35,814 nt of DNA, from contig NW_022204702.1 in the NCBI RefSeq assembly GCF_008831285.2, positions 1 to 35,814 on the forward strand, written 5' to 3'. This document shows positions 1 through 9,946 of this stretch, piece after piece (position 1 is the first letter of the stretch; each line of letters begins with the position of its first letter). Under the pieces are notes generated by a model, which saw nothing but the letters and a program-made list of their open reading frames with translations, did no database searches and was not told where the DNA came from. The translations under genes were made by a program, and so were the position numbers. Origin of the DNA: Nymphaea colorata (lineage: Eukaryota > Streptophyta > Magnoliopsida > Nymphaeales > Nymphaeaceae).

Positions 1-178
1 GCAAACAATGTGAGCTTACCAAACAGTGTGAGATCAACTTTACATTCATTTTTGTTGTGATAGCATGGCCAATATCTTCTGCCATGTGATGTGTTGCCCT
101 AGAATCCAGATACCATATATCATCTTGAAGCAAGCTCGATTCCGGCCATGTAGCAAAAGCATGGGTATGTCATAGCAT
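1..178 (-). pseudogene. Ty1/copia gag-protease fragment, cut by window edge
   Basis: Read on the minus strand, this edge encodes a stretch like the linker and aspartic protease of Ty1/copia polyproteins, including the run DIWYLDSRATHHMAED. The catalytic Asp codon lies at about 104-106. The family motif is D-S/T-G-A-T; here the Gly is Arg, which should inactivate the enzyme. The frame is open across the fragment, but the sequence ends at the window border, and on the upstream side (above about 180) the similarity fades, probably with a frameshift. This is separate from the larger copia element at 11,545-15,541. Confidence 0.55.
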
Positions 179-284
179 TGCCTTGCAGTATGATTTTTCC
201 ATCAAATTGGTGGGCAGTCGGATTATAAAATTTGCATTCTGGCTGCATATTAATATGAGAAAGCCTCAAGAGAGGTTTAAAAAA

Positions 285-465
285 AGAAGTACATGATTGA
301 ATATTTCTCTTCCCTTAGACACTAGTATGAAAAAACTACCAAGACAATTTTTGAAAACTGAATACATGATTGAATCTTACATGCTAGTATGACAATGTAG
401 CAAGAGAAGTTTCGAAGACGAAGTACATGACTGAATGTGTCTCTTCCCTGGCCACTATGTTGTCG
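285..465. repeat. Degenerate tandem repeat, about three 60-74 bp units
   Basis: The phrase AGTACATGATTGAAT recurs with small changes near 287, 361 and 421. It is followed each time by related text (TCTCTTCCCT near 305 and 441, ACTAGTATGA or GCTAGTATGA near 320 and 384). Units are unequal in length and diverged. No coding content seen. Confidence 0.5.
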
Positions 466-481
466 TTTTGACCCTCTTTGG

Positions 482-657
482 CAGTGGCTTAGCCACATGT
501 GGGCTAAGTTGCCCAGACCAGCTCTTTAAAATTTCTTTATTTTTACATTAGCAAATTTAATATTTTTTTTTCTTTTATACATATATAAGTGCCCCCTAAA
601 GATATAAATGTTTTTAAAGAAGTGTCCCTCCAGCTAATTTTTTTGACTCCACCACTG
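482..657. mobile_element. hAT-type MITE, 176 bp
   Basis: The element begins CAGTGGCTTAGCCA and ends TGACTCCACCACTG, which are imperfect terminal inverted repeats. It is flanked by CTCTTTGG on the left and CTCTTTGA on the right, a 7/8 match to an 8-bp target-site duplication, the size typical of hAT transposons. The interior is AT-rich and non-coding, so it is non-autonomous. It shares internal phrases (AGTGCCCC..., TTTTACAT) with the element at 2537. Confidence 0.7.
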
Positions 658-1370
658 CTCTTTGAATAACTATGCTATGGCATTTTTTTTATCTAATGAT
701 ATGGACAAGGCTGTATCCATTCCAATTAAATAGCTTCTTCATCTCATTTAAATAATTGGTGCTGAAAGAAATGAGACATGACAGCGTAGAGCTTCCAAAT
801 GAACAAATTTGCGGATTGGTAGAAATGATACATCTCATAAATGCAATAAAGAAGGCAATAGGCCGATCTACCTCTCAAGATCTTGTGAGTTTCAATCTAT
901 TGACGCGTCCAAGACATGATATTTGATGAATGATGCTGAATGAATGAGATGCATGAATGACTTATGTTGATGTTTGTGGAACCACTCGCATCAAAACTAT
1001 TCAATTACGTGGTCTACTTTGTCTAGTATATTGTTCGTCAAGTATTGCTTCAAACTTAAATTACTGTTATCTATACATTCAATTTCTTTTTTCAGGTCAG
1101 TGATGTAATATATTGTAGTCAACTATTTGGAATTGACATGCCATAGCATAGTTACTTGGCTTGAGGGGCACGCTGACAGTACATTCTTAGTTCCATTCTT
1201 ATGGGTGCTACTTCTCTAGACTTGGAAACAAAGGAACTGAAATGTGCATCGAAGAAGGTTGGATGATCTCATCATTTCCTAGATTTGAAACATAGATCAT
1301 CTGCCAATACCTGTGGCCACTTCGGTTAGAATCAAGTAGTAGTATCACGGACATATCATGGTGCATCTTT
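658..1370. other. Intergenic, no gene seen
   Basis: AT-rich DNA without a convincing reading frame or RNA gene on either strand. Some short phrases (AATGAATGAGATGCATGAATGA near 939-960) are weakly repetitive. Confidence 0.5.
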
Positions 1371-1709
1371 GACTCCCATTTCCAGTGGTGGAGATAGGCA
1401 TTTCTGGTTAAGTAAGGATGTCAGTATATTCGATTTGAATCAGATATCCAACCAAACCATTCTGAAAAACCAGTTATAGAAAAAAAATATCATGTCCAAT
1501 GGAAAAATCAGATCAGCTTTGGATTTAAGAAATGACATTGGACTCCCATTTCCGGTGGTGGAGATAGGCATTTCTGGTTAAGTAAGGATGTCAATATATT
1601 CGATTGAATCAGATATCCAACCAAACCATCCTGAAAAACCAGTTATAGAAAAAAAATATCATGTCCAATGGAAAAATCAGATCAGCTTTGGATTTAAGAA
1701 ATGACATTC
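1371..1709. repeat. Tandem duplication, 170 + 169 bp
   Basis: The segment 1371-1540 is repeated immediately as 1541-1709, with a few substitutions (TCCAGTGG/TCCGGTGG, TCAGTATATT/TCAATATATT, CATTCTG/CATCCTG) and one lost T. The unit contains about 40 bp of flank plus the first ~127 bp of the Mutator-type MITE that then continues to 2031. The high identity implies the duplication is recent relative to the surrounding decay. Confidence 0.9.
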
Positions 1710-2031
1710 TAATGGATTCAGATTTAGATATATGTAAATATTTGATCAGATTCAAATTCAGATCATATTTAGTTTTAAACAAATATCATACATCTAACAC
1801 TCTTATATATTGAAAGTCAGCTAGATTTGGTTCAAAATTCTGATTAAGAAGTGAATGAAAAGTTGGATTCAGATCATATTCGGATTGCAAAATTGGATTT
1901 CAGACTTTGATATGACTTTTATTCATTCATGTTAAAATCAGAATTCAAATATGAACATGTGAGTATTTGAAAAAGCAGCTACATATGGTTAAGAGTATAT
2001 TTTATTCGAATCTGATCCATTGACATCCCTA
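1413..2031. mobile_element. Mutator-type MITE of the GGATGTCA family, head duplicated
   Basis: The left end reads TAAGGATGTCA and the right end TGACATCCCTA, inverted versions of each other. The similarity continues inward through the family's ATTCGAATCAGATAT-like text. The interior is rich in GATTCAGAT-like phrases, as in the copies at 18,970, 21,714 and 22,886. I could not find a clean target-site duplication here. Assignment to Mutator rests on the 9-bp duplication around the copy at 21,714. The first ~127 bp occur twice in tandem. Confidence 0.6.
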
Positions 2032-2330
2032 TGGCTGATGGCATATGACAAGCAAACCTGGGTGGCAGCTCCTATGGATAGATCCACAATCCATGTCCAC
2101 TCCTCATTGAAAAGCTGTTGACCCTGCCAGCAGCTGCTCATACCAGCCCACATCTGGCTTATTCGCTGCTCTTTTTGGCCATTGATATGCTTAAAAAAGA
2201 GCCTATCAGCACCTCTTTGCCATGCTAAGCTTGCCTGTTTCATTCCTTCCAATTGCAAATCCCATGCTAATTTATTTCTCAGGGGCTGCATCTTTGTCTC
2301 CTGATCTTTGAGTTGAGTTGGACAATTTAT
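2032..2330 (-). pseudogene. LINE (L1-type) polyprotein fragment
   Basis: The minus-strand frame ending inside the MITE encodes about 85 residues resembling the stretch before the reverse-transcriptase domain of plant L1-type LINEs. That stretch typically runs basic-S-R-x-x-W-x-x-x-G-D-x-N-T-x-F-F-H. Visible here are the residues SLAWQRGADRLFFKHINGQ, preceded by a Leu-rich LAWDLQLE run. Only a short piece is present, truncated on both sides, and the last residues of the open frame come from MITE sequence, so it is a relic. A chance match cannot be excluded without a profile search. Confidence 0.4.
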
Positions 2331-2340
2331 GTGGAAATAG

Positions 2341-2388
2341 TAGGGATGTCAGCAGATCACATTCGAATCAGATATGCTGACATCTCTA
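2341..2388. mobile_element. 48-bp hairpin made of the two ends of the GGATGTCA MITE
   Basis: TAGGGATGTCAGCA at 2341-2354 faces TGCTGACATCTCTA at 2375-2388, a 14-bp stem with one mismatch. The 20-bp loop contains ATTCGAATCAGATA, the subterminal text of the same family. It looks like an extreme internal deletion of a Mutator-type MITE. No clear target duplication seen. Confidence 0.6.
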
Positions 2389-2536
2389 GATATAGGGTAA
2401 TTAGCAGCTCAGTTTTCCTATGGAAGCTTGTGGGAGTTAGGCTCTGGACTTGTATTAACAAAAAATGATATTTACAGCAGCCAAAAATGGGGATGCATAG
2501 CGTGTAGACCATAGTGAAAACTTAGCTACTGTGACC

Positions 2537-2713
2537 CAGTGGCAGAGCTACATTATTGCTAGTGTGGGCAATTGCCAACACCAACCCAAAAAAATTAAAC
2601 TATTTAGATACAAAAACTTCATTAATTTTCAGTTTTTTACATATAATGCCCCTTAAGGTTTGAATCTTACACTTGAAGTGCCCCTCAACCAGAAATTTTT
2701 GGCTCTACCACTG
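2537..2713. mobile_element. hAT-type MITE, about 177 bp
   Basis: Ends are CAGTGGCAGAGCT and GGCTCTACCACTG, good terminal inverted repeats. The flanks CTGTGACC (left) and CTGCAACC (right, one base further out) could be an 8-bp target duplication with two transitions. The interior is AT-rich and related to the element at 482-657. Confidence 0.6.
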
Positions 2714-2721
2714 GCTGCAAC

Positions 2722-3339
2722 CATAAAGACATGTAATGAGATTTTAGGAAATGAAGAGTGGACATGTACCCCTTGGCTCATGTGGGGCTTCCCATAGCTT
2801 TAACTTGCTAAATTCATCAAACAAATAAGAAAAATGGCCAAAACGTTTTGCGTTTCCCTGTTTGGGAGAGCAGAATGAGTATTAGAAGTCATTTTTTACA
2901 ATAAAGTCCCCATAGAGTCCACGTCTGTTTTTGGTGCCTTGGAAAAGGTGCCCACATTATGCATCAATTTTCATATCGGTGCCTCCCTTTTGCAGCACAG
3001 GGAGTTGACACAATGGGGATTCAAAATGGAAACTAGCAGTATACCCCACCTGCCTAACGCACCAACCCCCTTGGGGATGCAGTTCCACTTTGTTGAGCCT
3101 ATGTACTCTTGCGGAAGCTGGGATAAATGTCTTGCACTGTGATACTAAGAGTTGCACATGTAATACCTTTTTTTTTTTTTTGCATATACAATGGACAGAA
3201 AAAGACTCTTGACAGAAGATCAAATGTTGTTCATGTTATCCCTGGTCTAACTCTACCTATTCAACAGGGTTATCCATCGATATTTTCTGGTGATATTTCC
3301 AGTGTTTTTTTACTAGATCTTTCCATGCTAGAATCTCGA
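2722..3339. other. Intergenic, no gene seen
   Basis: Contains a poly-T run near 3169-3181 and overlapping short open frames on both strands that lack recognisable motifs and do not support one another. Nothing here can be called as a gene. Confidence 0.5.
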
Positions 3340-3528
3340 ACTCCTTGCGAGCTCTTTTGGTCAGACACCAATACTTGAATTGGAGCTTGTGAACCCTCTA
3401 AACTAAAGCTCATTTCTCATGGATATGGAAAAGCTGCCTTTTGGGGACAAGAAGAGCTTTTTTACTTAATCTAGTGGTGTTTGGGTAATGGTAAGAAGGT
3501 GAAAATTTGGTAATAGTATTGGGGATGG
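3340..3528 (+). repeat. LINE 3'-end copy, direct repeat of 7048-7230
   Basis: From CGAACTCCTTGCGAGCTCTT onward this segment matches 7048-7230, including GTCAGACACCAATACTTGAA and TATGGAAAAGCTGCCTTTTG. In the right-hand copy the repeat follows LINE reverse-transcriptase-like sequence, so both are best read as 3' ends of one LINE family. The coding part upstream is absent here, as expected for a 5'-truncated insertion. Confidence 0.6.
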
Positions 3529-3834
3529 GGGATTGTAGAATATGGAGGGGAAGAAAGGCAAAGCAAGAACTGATGATAAAGACGAGGCTGCTGCCGAAAA
3601 TTATAGTTGACTTGTAGACTTAGGCACTCCCCTCATAAAAATCAAGTTCAGTGAGTGCGTCCATTTAATTAGCTCCACCACCACATGATTGTCTTGCCAG
3701 TGGTGGAGGATAGATCCAACCATTGTCTGGGGTAATCAGCATTTTTTGAACATTTTATGGCAAGTTTACAACAAAATATCAAAGATTGCTAGCCGCAAAC
3801 ACCTTGATTTTCCTTAATTCTGATCAATTTCTTA
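3529..3834. other. Intergenic, no gene seen
   Basis: AT-rich, non-coding. The phrase CCAGTGGTGGAGGATAG near 3699 resembles one end of a hAT-type MITE, but no partner end is visible. Confidence 0.4.
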
Positions 3835-4400
3835 TCTGATTAAATTGTCAACTCGATTTAGGACCCATTTAGGTCAAATTTCAGGAGTTTAGACTCAAGC
3901 ACAGCCCAAATCTAGACATATTTTGTAATTCATATCCACATTCAGACAGGGATTCAGTCCAAAAAATCATACAGAGACTGAAAAAGAGACCCTAGACCCA
4001 TATCTGGATCCAAATCCCAGCTGTAAATCAAAATCAGATCCCTAGTCCCATATTTGGATCCAACTGCCACCTCTAGATTGCATAAGAGCCCTCCGTCCAT
4101 ATCTAGATCCACCTAGTCTAGATTGAAGAGCCTTGGATTCATATTTGATCCAATCCAAGATCTAAAGAAAAAATGGATCCATAGATCCATATCTAGAACC
4201 AAATTTAAGATCCACATACAAAATTGAGCCTTAGGTCTGAATCCAAATCTCTGCTCTAGATCGAAAATTGTGCCAAATTCAGATTGAAAACTTAGCATTA
4301 GATCCAAAAATATAGCCTATATCCAAAAACCCGACACAAGATCCAAAAATATAGTCAAACCAAATTTTTTATCCAAATATAAAAAACCAAGCCCGAGAAC
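3835..4400. repeat. Degenerate GATCCAAATCTAGATC-type low-complexity tract
   Basis: GATCC, ATCCAAAT, TCTAGATC and CATATCTAGATCC recur at irregular spacing throughout, with no fixed period. Short open frames in this tract are by-products of the repeat. The composition resembles the interior of the GGATGTCA MITEs, but no terminal repeats were found. Confidence 0.5.
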
Positions 4401-4945
4401 CAACCTCCAGCATGATATTTCAAGTTGGATCCCCGAGCATGCGCACAAACTCCCCTTACCTTTGGTCTCAATTTCGCTTTATAAAATCTAAAACTGGACT
4501 AGAAAAAAAAATCCAATCCATAATTCAGGCATTTGACATCGACCTAAACCCTTCCAGGTTCGGGAAAAATTGATTCAGATTCAAGCGGACCGAAAATTGT
4601 CAAAACCGGAGCCAAATTCATTTTACAAAAAGGCCATTTTGTCCTTAGAAAAATAATAAATTTTCATTTTTTATTTAATTTTAACCATGCTGCTGGGACT
4701 CATGTGGGGCCCACCTAGGGTGGCAGGACCAAATACCCACCTCACTGACTCAATAAACTTCAAGCCAATGAGGTGGCATTTAACTCCCCAAGGACAGATT
4801 CGGCAGCAATAAGCATGCTACTGGGAGAGAGCGTTTTGTGCCTAGTAGAGTGCTCTCGCCAAGAGGCCCGTGCCATGCTCAGCACAGAAGGGCGCTAGGA
4901 GGCCTAACTTGTTAATCCTAGTTTCCATCCATGAAAGAGAATTTC
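4401..4945. other. Intergenic, no gene seen
   Basis: Somewhat higher GC than neighbouring DNA between 4,690 and 4,900, with phrases such as GTGGGGCCCACCTAGGGTGG. No reading frame, RNA gene or paired repeat was recognised. Confidence 0.4.
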
Positions 4946-4950
4946 GAACT

Positions 4951-5195
4951 TAAAATCTCTCTTTTAATTTCTCTATTTCTCTCTCAGGTTTCTCTCTCTT
5001 TGATTTCTCTCTCTGTTTTAGCTCTCTCTCTTTCTAAAAATTATCTTTTTCTCTTTTTTCTCTCTCTTCAGTTCACTCTCTCCCTTTTTTAAAATCTTTT
5101 TCTCTCTCTTTCTTTCTTTTATTGCTTCTCTTTTAATATCACTTTTTCTCTTTTTTCTTTTTTCTTTCTCTCTTCGATTTCTCTCTCTCTCCTCC
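4951..5195. repeat. Pyrimidine-rich (CT)n tract
   Basis: Almost pure C/T on the plus strand (TTTCTCTCTCTTTCT-like text) over about 245 bp. The Lys/Arg/Glu-rich open frame on the other strand is a product of this composition, not a gene. Confidence 0.85.
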
Positions 5196-5415
5196 CCTGC
5201 CCTTACCAAGTGATGTGTAGACTACAGCCGGGTTAGGTGGTGTGCTATAACCATGGCTTCAGTTTGATTCTTGGAGGGTCTTATCCTAAAGGTATTGAGG
5301 AGTAGTGTTGATCTTGGCATTAGAGATGCCATTATGAGGTCAAATGGACCGGTTCTTGTCCACCTTCTTCTCCCCTCTCCTCTATCTCCCCTCCCTTTAG
5401 ACTTCTCTCCTCCCT

Positions 5416-5416
<1 letters not shown>

Positions 5417-5461
<45 letters not shown>
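5417..5461. repeat. (TA)n microsatellite
   Basis: An uninterrupted TA dinucleotide run of about 22 repeats, directly after another C/T-rich stretch. Confidence 0.95.
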
Positions 5462-5463
<2 letters not shown>

Positions 5464-6794
5464 CCATTTTTCTTCACCCAAAATCTGTCAACTTCACCAA
5501 GGCCAATATTAAGGTGCAGTACCCATGATGGTTATCAGACTACACTTGACTTGATAGCATACCCATTTTCGATTTTATATGTATTTGTGGTATGAATGAC
5601 TTATCTAATTTTCTTTTCAAGCATAGAGAACTCTTTTTTTTCATTTAACATGCATATTCACTATGCATTTATAGGATTCACGGATACCCTCACATCCACT
5701 TTAAAAAACCTAAGCAAAATAAAATCGAGCCCTAATAATGTGGTAACTGAGTTAGGCAAAAACCTTGACCTACATCATTATACAAAATTTCTAAAACAAT
5801 TTAAAATCTTTACCATACAGAATAATGCTTAAATGAATGTGGAAATGCACCAAGAATGAACAACACACCAGAAAAACTAAGCCTCATACTGATGGCCGGT
5901 GGACCCTTTTCCACTTTGCAAAACAAATTCCCATTGGTGAACCAAAAGAAATTTTGGGATGCAAAATATGCTGCACTAGTGGTGAGAAATTTCTTCATCA
6001 AAAACGAGCTTGTAAGGTAGGTAAATGCAACACATACGATATTGTTTTTTAATTTCATGTCATTATGGATATAAAAATCTTGACCAACATCATTATACAA
6101 TTTGATCTATAAACTAGTTGCTAAGTTGACGGCTGAGAGAATGAAGATTGTTTTAGCACAATTATTGGCTCAGAACAAGGGCATCTGATCTCTCGAGTAG
6201 ATTTATTCACCAACCATGCACCTTGCACTTGAAGCGGTCAACAGCTTGGATAAGGGCATATAGAGCAAATTTTTCTCCTCAAATTAGATATTCCAAAAGC
6301 CAATGGCAAAGTGAGATGCTCTTTCCTGCACTTTGGTCTTTCTTTTCTTGGATCCTGTGAAGATTGGGTGAGGAAAATTATTACTTATGTTTCTACTGCT
6401 TCCTTAGTTGTCACCTTTAAGAAGGGAGGGAACCACTTTTTGTTGCCATGGAGGCCGATGACAAACACACCCTCTCTCTCCACTTTTGTTTACTATCGTT
6501 GTGCTATGAATGTTTCTTCTGGAAACCTCCAATGGCGAGTTTTATAGGGCAGGAAGCCCCTAAAATGACTTTCTCAATTTACTTCTAACCTGGGGCGCTT
6601 CTTTTCTGCAAATGACACCCTTTTATTTTTTTGGGCTGTTGTGAAAATCCACTTCTTGTTTATACCAAGTTTTACCTGATTTCAATTCCAAAGCAGGTCT
6701 GACTATAAATTCATTTCATTTTTTTATTCATTTTAATGTTCTTGACAACACAATGGTCATTGCGAACCGATTTCATTGACAGTTGTCTAAACTT
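5462..6794. other. Intergenic, no gene seen; one short repeated phrase
   Basis: No convincing gene. The phrase CTTGACC(T/A)ACATCATTATACAA occurs twice (near 5763 and 6079), about 316 bp apart, and hints at a small local duplication. Short open frames lack motifs. Confidence 0.4.
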
Positions 6795-7110
6795 CACTGA
6801 CTTATGTGAGAAGCTTTGTAGAAGGGTGGACCATCCACTTACTTATATGAGAAGCATGTTCTGCAGTAAGTGGCGGGTTATTGGGTGAGAGCATTTAGAC
6901 TTCCACTTATTGTACCGAACTTTATAGAGAAGAAATTGTCATTTTATTTGGGGGGATTCTCATCATATTAGGAAATATCACTTACTTAGTTGGAAGTCTG
7001 CTTGCTCCGATACAAGAAGGTGGTCTTGGCCTTCTTGACGTCACCAACTCCTTATGTACTCTTTTCGTCAGACACCAATACTTGAATGGGAGCTTGTGAA
7101 CACTGTAAAG
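6795..7110 (+). pseudogene. LINE reverse-transcriptase C-terminal fragment
   Basis: The plus strand encodes text matching the end of plant L1-type LINE reverse transcriptases. An L-C-E-K-L-x-x-R-V run is followed by FIWGDSHHIRKYHLLSWKS (family: FLWGG...RKIHxVxW) and then, in another frame, PIQEGGLGLLDVTNSL (family: PKxEGGLGxRDL). Two in-frame stops and at least one frameshift, between the W-K-S and EGGLG parts, make it a dead relic. It continues into the 3' segment shared with 3340-3528, so the LINE ran left to right. The 5' part of the element is missing. Confidence 0.6.
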
Positions 7111-7230
7111 TAATGCTTATTTCTCTTGCATATGGAAAAGCTGCCTTTTGGGGATGAAAAGAGGTTTGTTGCTTAATTTAGAAGTGTTTGGATTACAGTA
7201 AAGGTGAAAATTTGTTGTGAGGATTGGGGT
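7048..7230 (+). repeat. LINE 3'-end segment, direct repeat of 3340-3528
   Basis: Shares long near-identical runs with 3340-3528, such as GTCAGACACCAATACTTGAA and CATATGGAAAAGCTGCCTTT, 3.7 kb apart in the same orientation. It directly follows the LINE coding relic. Confidence 0.65.
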
Positions 7231-7296
7231 ACTCATAATTTCATTAACTTGAGATGAAATGGACATGAAATAAAACATAGAAGACCCTAGATACTA

Positions 7297-7466
7297 GGGC
7301 GAGGCCAGCAATTTTTTTAGGAAGGGTAGAAAAGTATTTGCAAAAAATATACAAGTACTGAACAATATTTTTCAAAATTTTTATGTAGCACAAATTAAAA
7401 AAAATTAAAAATATAAGTATCTATTTTTTCCAAAATATATGGGGGGAGGGGTCATGGCTAGAAGTG
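7297..7466. mobile_element. Probable degenerate hAT-type MITE
   Basis: Starts with AGGGCGAGGCCAGCAATTTT, close to the CAGGGGCAGAACCAGGAATT head of the element at 29,601. It has the same AT-rich interior and a G-run (ATGGGGGGAGGGG) before the far end. The far end is eroded and no target duplication was found. Confidence 0.35.
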
Positions 7467-8037
7467 CATAACTCTATTCAAAAAGTAATCTCACAGTGGT
7501 TCAAATGCTCTTTCAAATAAATGGGTTGCAATACGCTGTGTTTATGCTTACATGTACTCTTTTGGAACATAAGAAAACAAAGAAATTCTATTATGCATCA
7601 GCCAATTTGATTCTGAGTGGTCTTGAATGTGGAGTCTGCAATTATTTAAAGGATATGATAGCTGGTATAAAGTGGAAACATCAAGAGGTGATCTTTCCTC
7701 CTTACTACAAGGTTTTGCGGTCGATCTATATGTGGTGGAATGGTGTGCAGAAAATGTCTGTATGTTGTGAAATGCTGTGCAGAAAATGGCTTTCTGTAGC
7801 TGATGTATTTTCTGTCAACAAGATTGCAATGAGGCTGTAATCCATTTGTATAGTGAGGTTGGTTTTTTGCCTATCTTCTTTTTGGTTAGTTGTAGTTTCT
7901 ATCTTTGTATTTGAGGTTTATGTCTCACTTCCTTTTTGTTTGTTCTAGCTCAGGTATCTTGTTTTTTGCTATCTGTTATATTGTTAATAAAAATTTTTGG
8001 GACACCTAAACTCATAGCAACAACGTTGCTTCGCCAT
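7467..8037. other. No recognised gene; one unassigned open frame
   Basis: A plus-strand open frame at 7496-7840 could encode about 114 residues, Cys- and Met-rich near its C terminus. It shows no motif I recognise, there is no sign of introns or conserved context, and the start codon is GTG. It is probably chance. The rest is AT-rich and non-coding. Confidence 0.35.
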
Positions 8038-8210
8038 GTAGGGCTGCACATGCGTCGAGCCCAAGCTTGTCCCTCTTGAGCTTGACTTGATTATACTTGA
8101 TTATACAACATCAAGCTGGAGCTCGACTCCCTTAACTTGCTTAACTCATTTATGGCCTAACTCGTTTTTTAAAACTTGTTCACGTCAACTCGTTTAATTC
8201 GTGTATGACA
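8038..8210. mobile_element. Half copy of the GTAGGGCTGCA MITE family
   Basis: Begins GTAGGGCTGCACATGCGTCG and continues with the GAGCTTGACTTGA and AACTCGTTTAATTCGTG text also found in the complete element at 20,952-21,322. The opposite terminal repeat is missing. Confidence 0.5.
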
Positions 8211-9235
8211 CCAAAGCAAAACTTGTTACCTCGAGTTGAAAGGAAAATTGGTTTCCTTGAGATACAAACTGGGGTATGATTGTCCTGTAGTACCAAGATA
8301 TTATTTTTAGTGTTGTAAGTTAAATGGGCAAACAACTTAAAATTTGAAACTTAATCAGAAAGTTGTGCACCAATAAGAACAAATTCTATGGTAAAACCAT
8401 GAAAACAAGGGGTTTCTGCACCCCCCCCCCCCTTTTCTCCCTCTCTCTCTTCACAAGGACAAATTGTCAATGTGACAAATTGAAGAGAACATATGGTTCC
8501 ATTTGTATCTTTGTAAAAGCAGTTCCATTCTCTCCCCAACCTTGCGTGGCATATGTTTTCGTGGAACTGAATAGCCACCTATAACTTTTCGTGGAACCAC
8601 CTTCAATGATGCCATAAACACTTCTAGAAAGCCTTAGAGGACTAAGTTTAAGGGGGCGTATGACCACCTTGTGTTATAGAAACAAAATTTCACCTTCAAC
8701 TAGAATTGGAATGAAACTTCCAACTCTAGTTTCCCTTTGATAGACTGGAACTTTGGTTTTAAAATTGAAAATTATGTGTTTGATAGAGCAAGACTAAAAT
8801 TCTGGAATTGGTGTATTAAAATCATCATAACATGTGCCAAGAGAGAAGACATCCAATCATTAATGCCTGCTTCCTTATAAAACAAGCGATGCCAAAAAGT
8901 TTCATATGGACATGTTGGTGTGATTTCTTAGAACCTTACACATTGCAAACAATGTAAAATTTTAATACTTCAATATATCCCCTAGAATTAAAAGGAAATT
9001 TTAAAATGCATGAGCTGCGAATGATTGTGAAGGAATGTATATAGTGCTGGCTAGTGCATCTTCTCAAGAGTTAAGACTGTCCATTCTATTATGATGTGAC
9101 AGTCAAGAAAAATAAAGAAAAAAAAAAAAAAAAAAAAAAATAAAGGAAGAAAAATATTATGAGGATGCATAAAAATTAATTGGTGGTTGGATCGACTATG
9201 AACTAATTGACCAAATGTGTGGTGGGTGAAAGAGA
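8211..9235. other. Intergenic with poly-C and poly-A runs, no gene seen
   Basis: Holds a 12-base C run at 8421-8432 and a 23-base A run at 9118-9140. The overlapping short open frames at about 8350-8670 on both strands have no recognisable motif. Nothing else identified. Confidence 0.5.
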
Positions 9236-9239
9236 AAAT

Positions 9240-9905
9240 GGAAAATGTGGCATAAAAATTTTACAAATCATAAATAAAGCAAGGGAGGGAAAGAAAATAG
9301 CCAACAAAAAGCAAAAAAGATTCATGTTTAACAAAAAAAAAATAGTTTCAATCTGTCACCAATTTTTTACAAACTAAAACATTTCAATAATTGTAAGGCG
9401 ATCTGTTCCTGTTTATCCGTGAGAAATGTGGTTGCTACTGCATCATTTTGTTGAGGAGAAGTACTATTTCCACCCACCGGAAGACTTGAGATTGGGGAAG
9501 TAAAAAAGAACTGGCTTTCTCAGTTCCGGGAGGCATTTCCTGTGGCCACCCAAGCAGATGTTCTCAGTGAAACCACACCAACATGACCAAGTCCTATTGA
9601 CTTCTGTCATGTTTAATGAAAGCAGTTGCAATCTATTGATTTTTACAGATTCACACTACTTTTGCAGATGGAAAACATGACATAAAAAATGTACAAGACC
9701 TAAATCAAACAACGGAGAGAAAAAAAGAGCCGACGAAATGCAAAAGATTCATACTTGAACAAAAAAATATATAGTTACAATCCGTCACCGATTTTAAACA
9801 CTAAAACATATCGAATAATTGTTACCTTTCCTCCAAGATGGCATCTTAACTCCTGCGGCAGATCAAGTGCAGGACATATGTAAATACTGAAGGCTTCAGC
9901 CAACG
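9240..9905 (-). repeat. Partial duplicate copies of the CNL 3' end
   Basis: Two diverged copies of the 3' end of the adjacent receptor relic follow it downstream on the minus strand. The near copy has the terminal coding piece at about 9838-9905 (it can encode CPALDLPQEL, against CPALHLPQEL in the main copy) plus downstream sequence 9664-9838. The far copy has the preceding coding piece at about 9400-9575 (matching the HWQCLPKL region) plus downstream sequence 9240-9395, with the terminal piece deleted. The two downstream sequences align (for example GCAAAA(A)AGATTCAT and AACTAAAACAT), about 420 bp apart. Confidence 0.7.
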
Positions 9906-9946
9906 AAACAGAAAAGGTTCCGTAACATGATAGCACCTCAACCACT

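Noticed and set aside
5018-5209. Lys/Arg/Glu-rich open frame on the minus strand
   Set aside because: Direct product of the C/T-rich tract on the other strand.
5222-5528. Open frames on both strands across the TA repeat
   Set aside because: Both contain (Ile-Tyr)n from the microsatellite, and neither has other support.
7496-7840. 114-codon plus-strand open frame
   Set aside because: GTG start, no recognisable domain, no conserved neighbour or repeat support.
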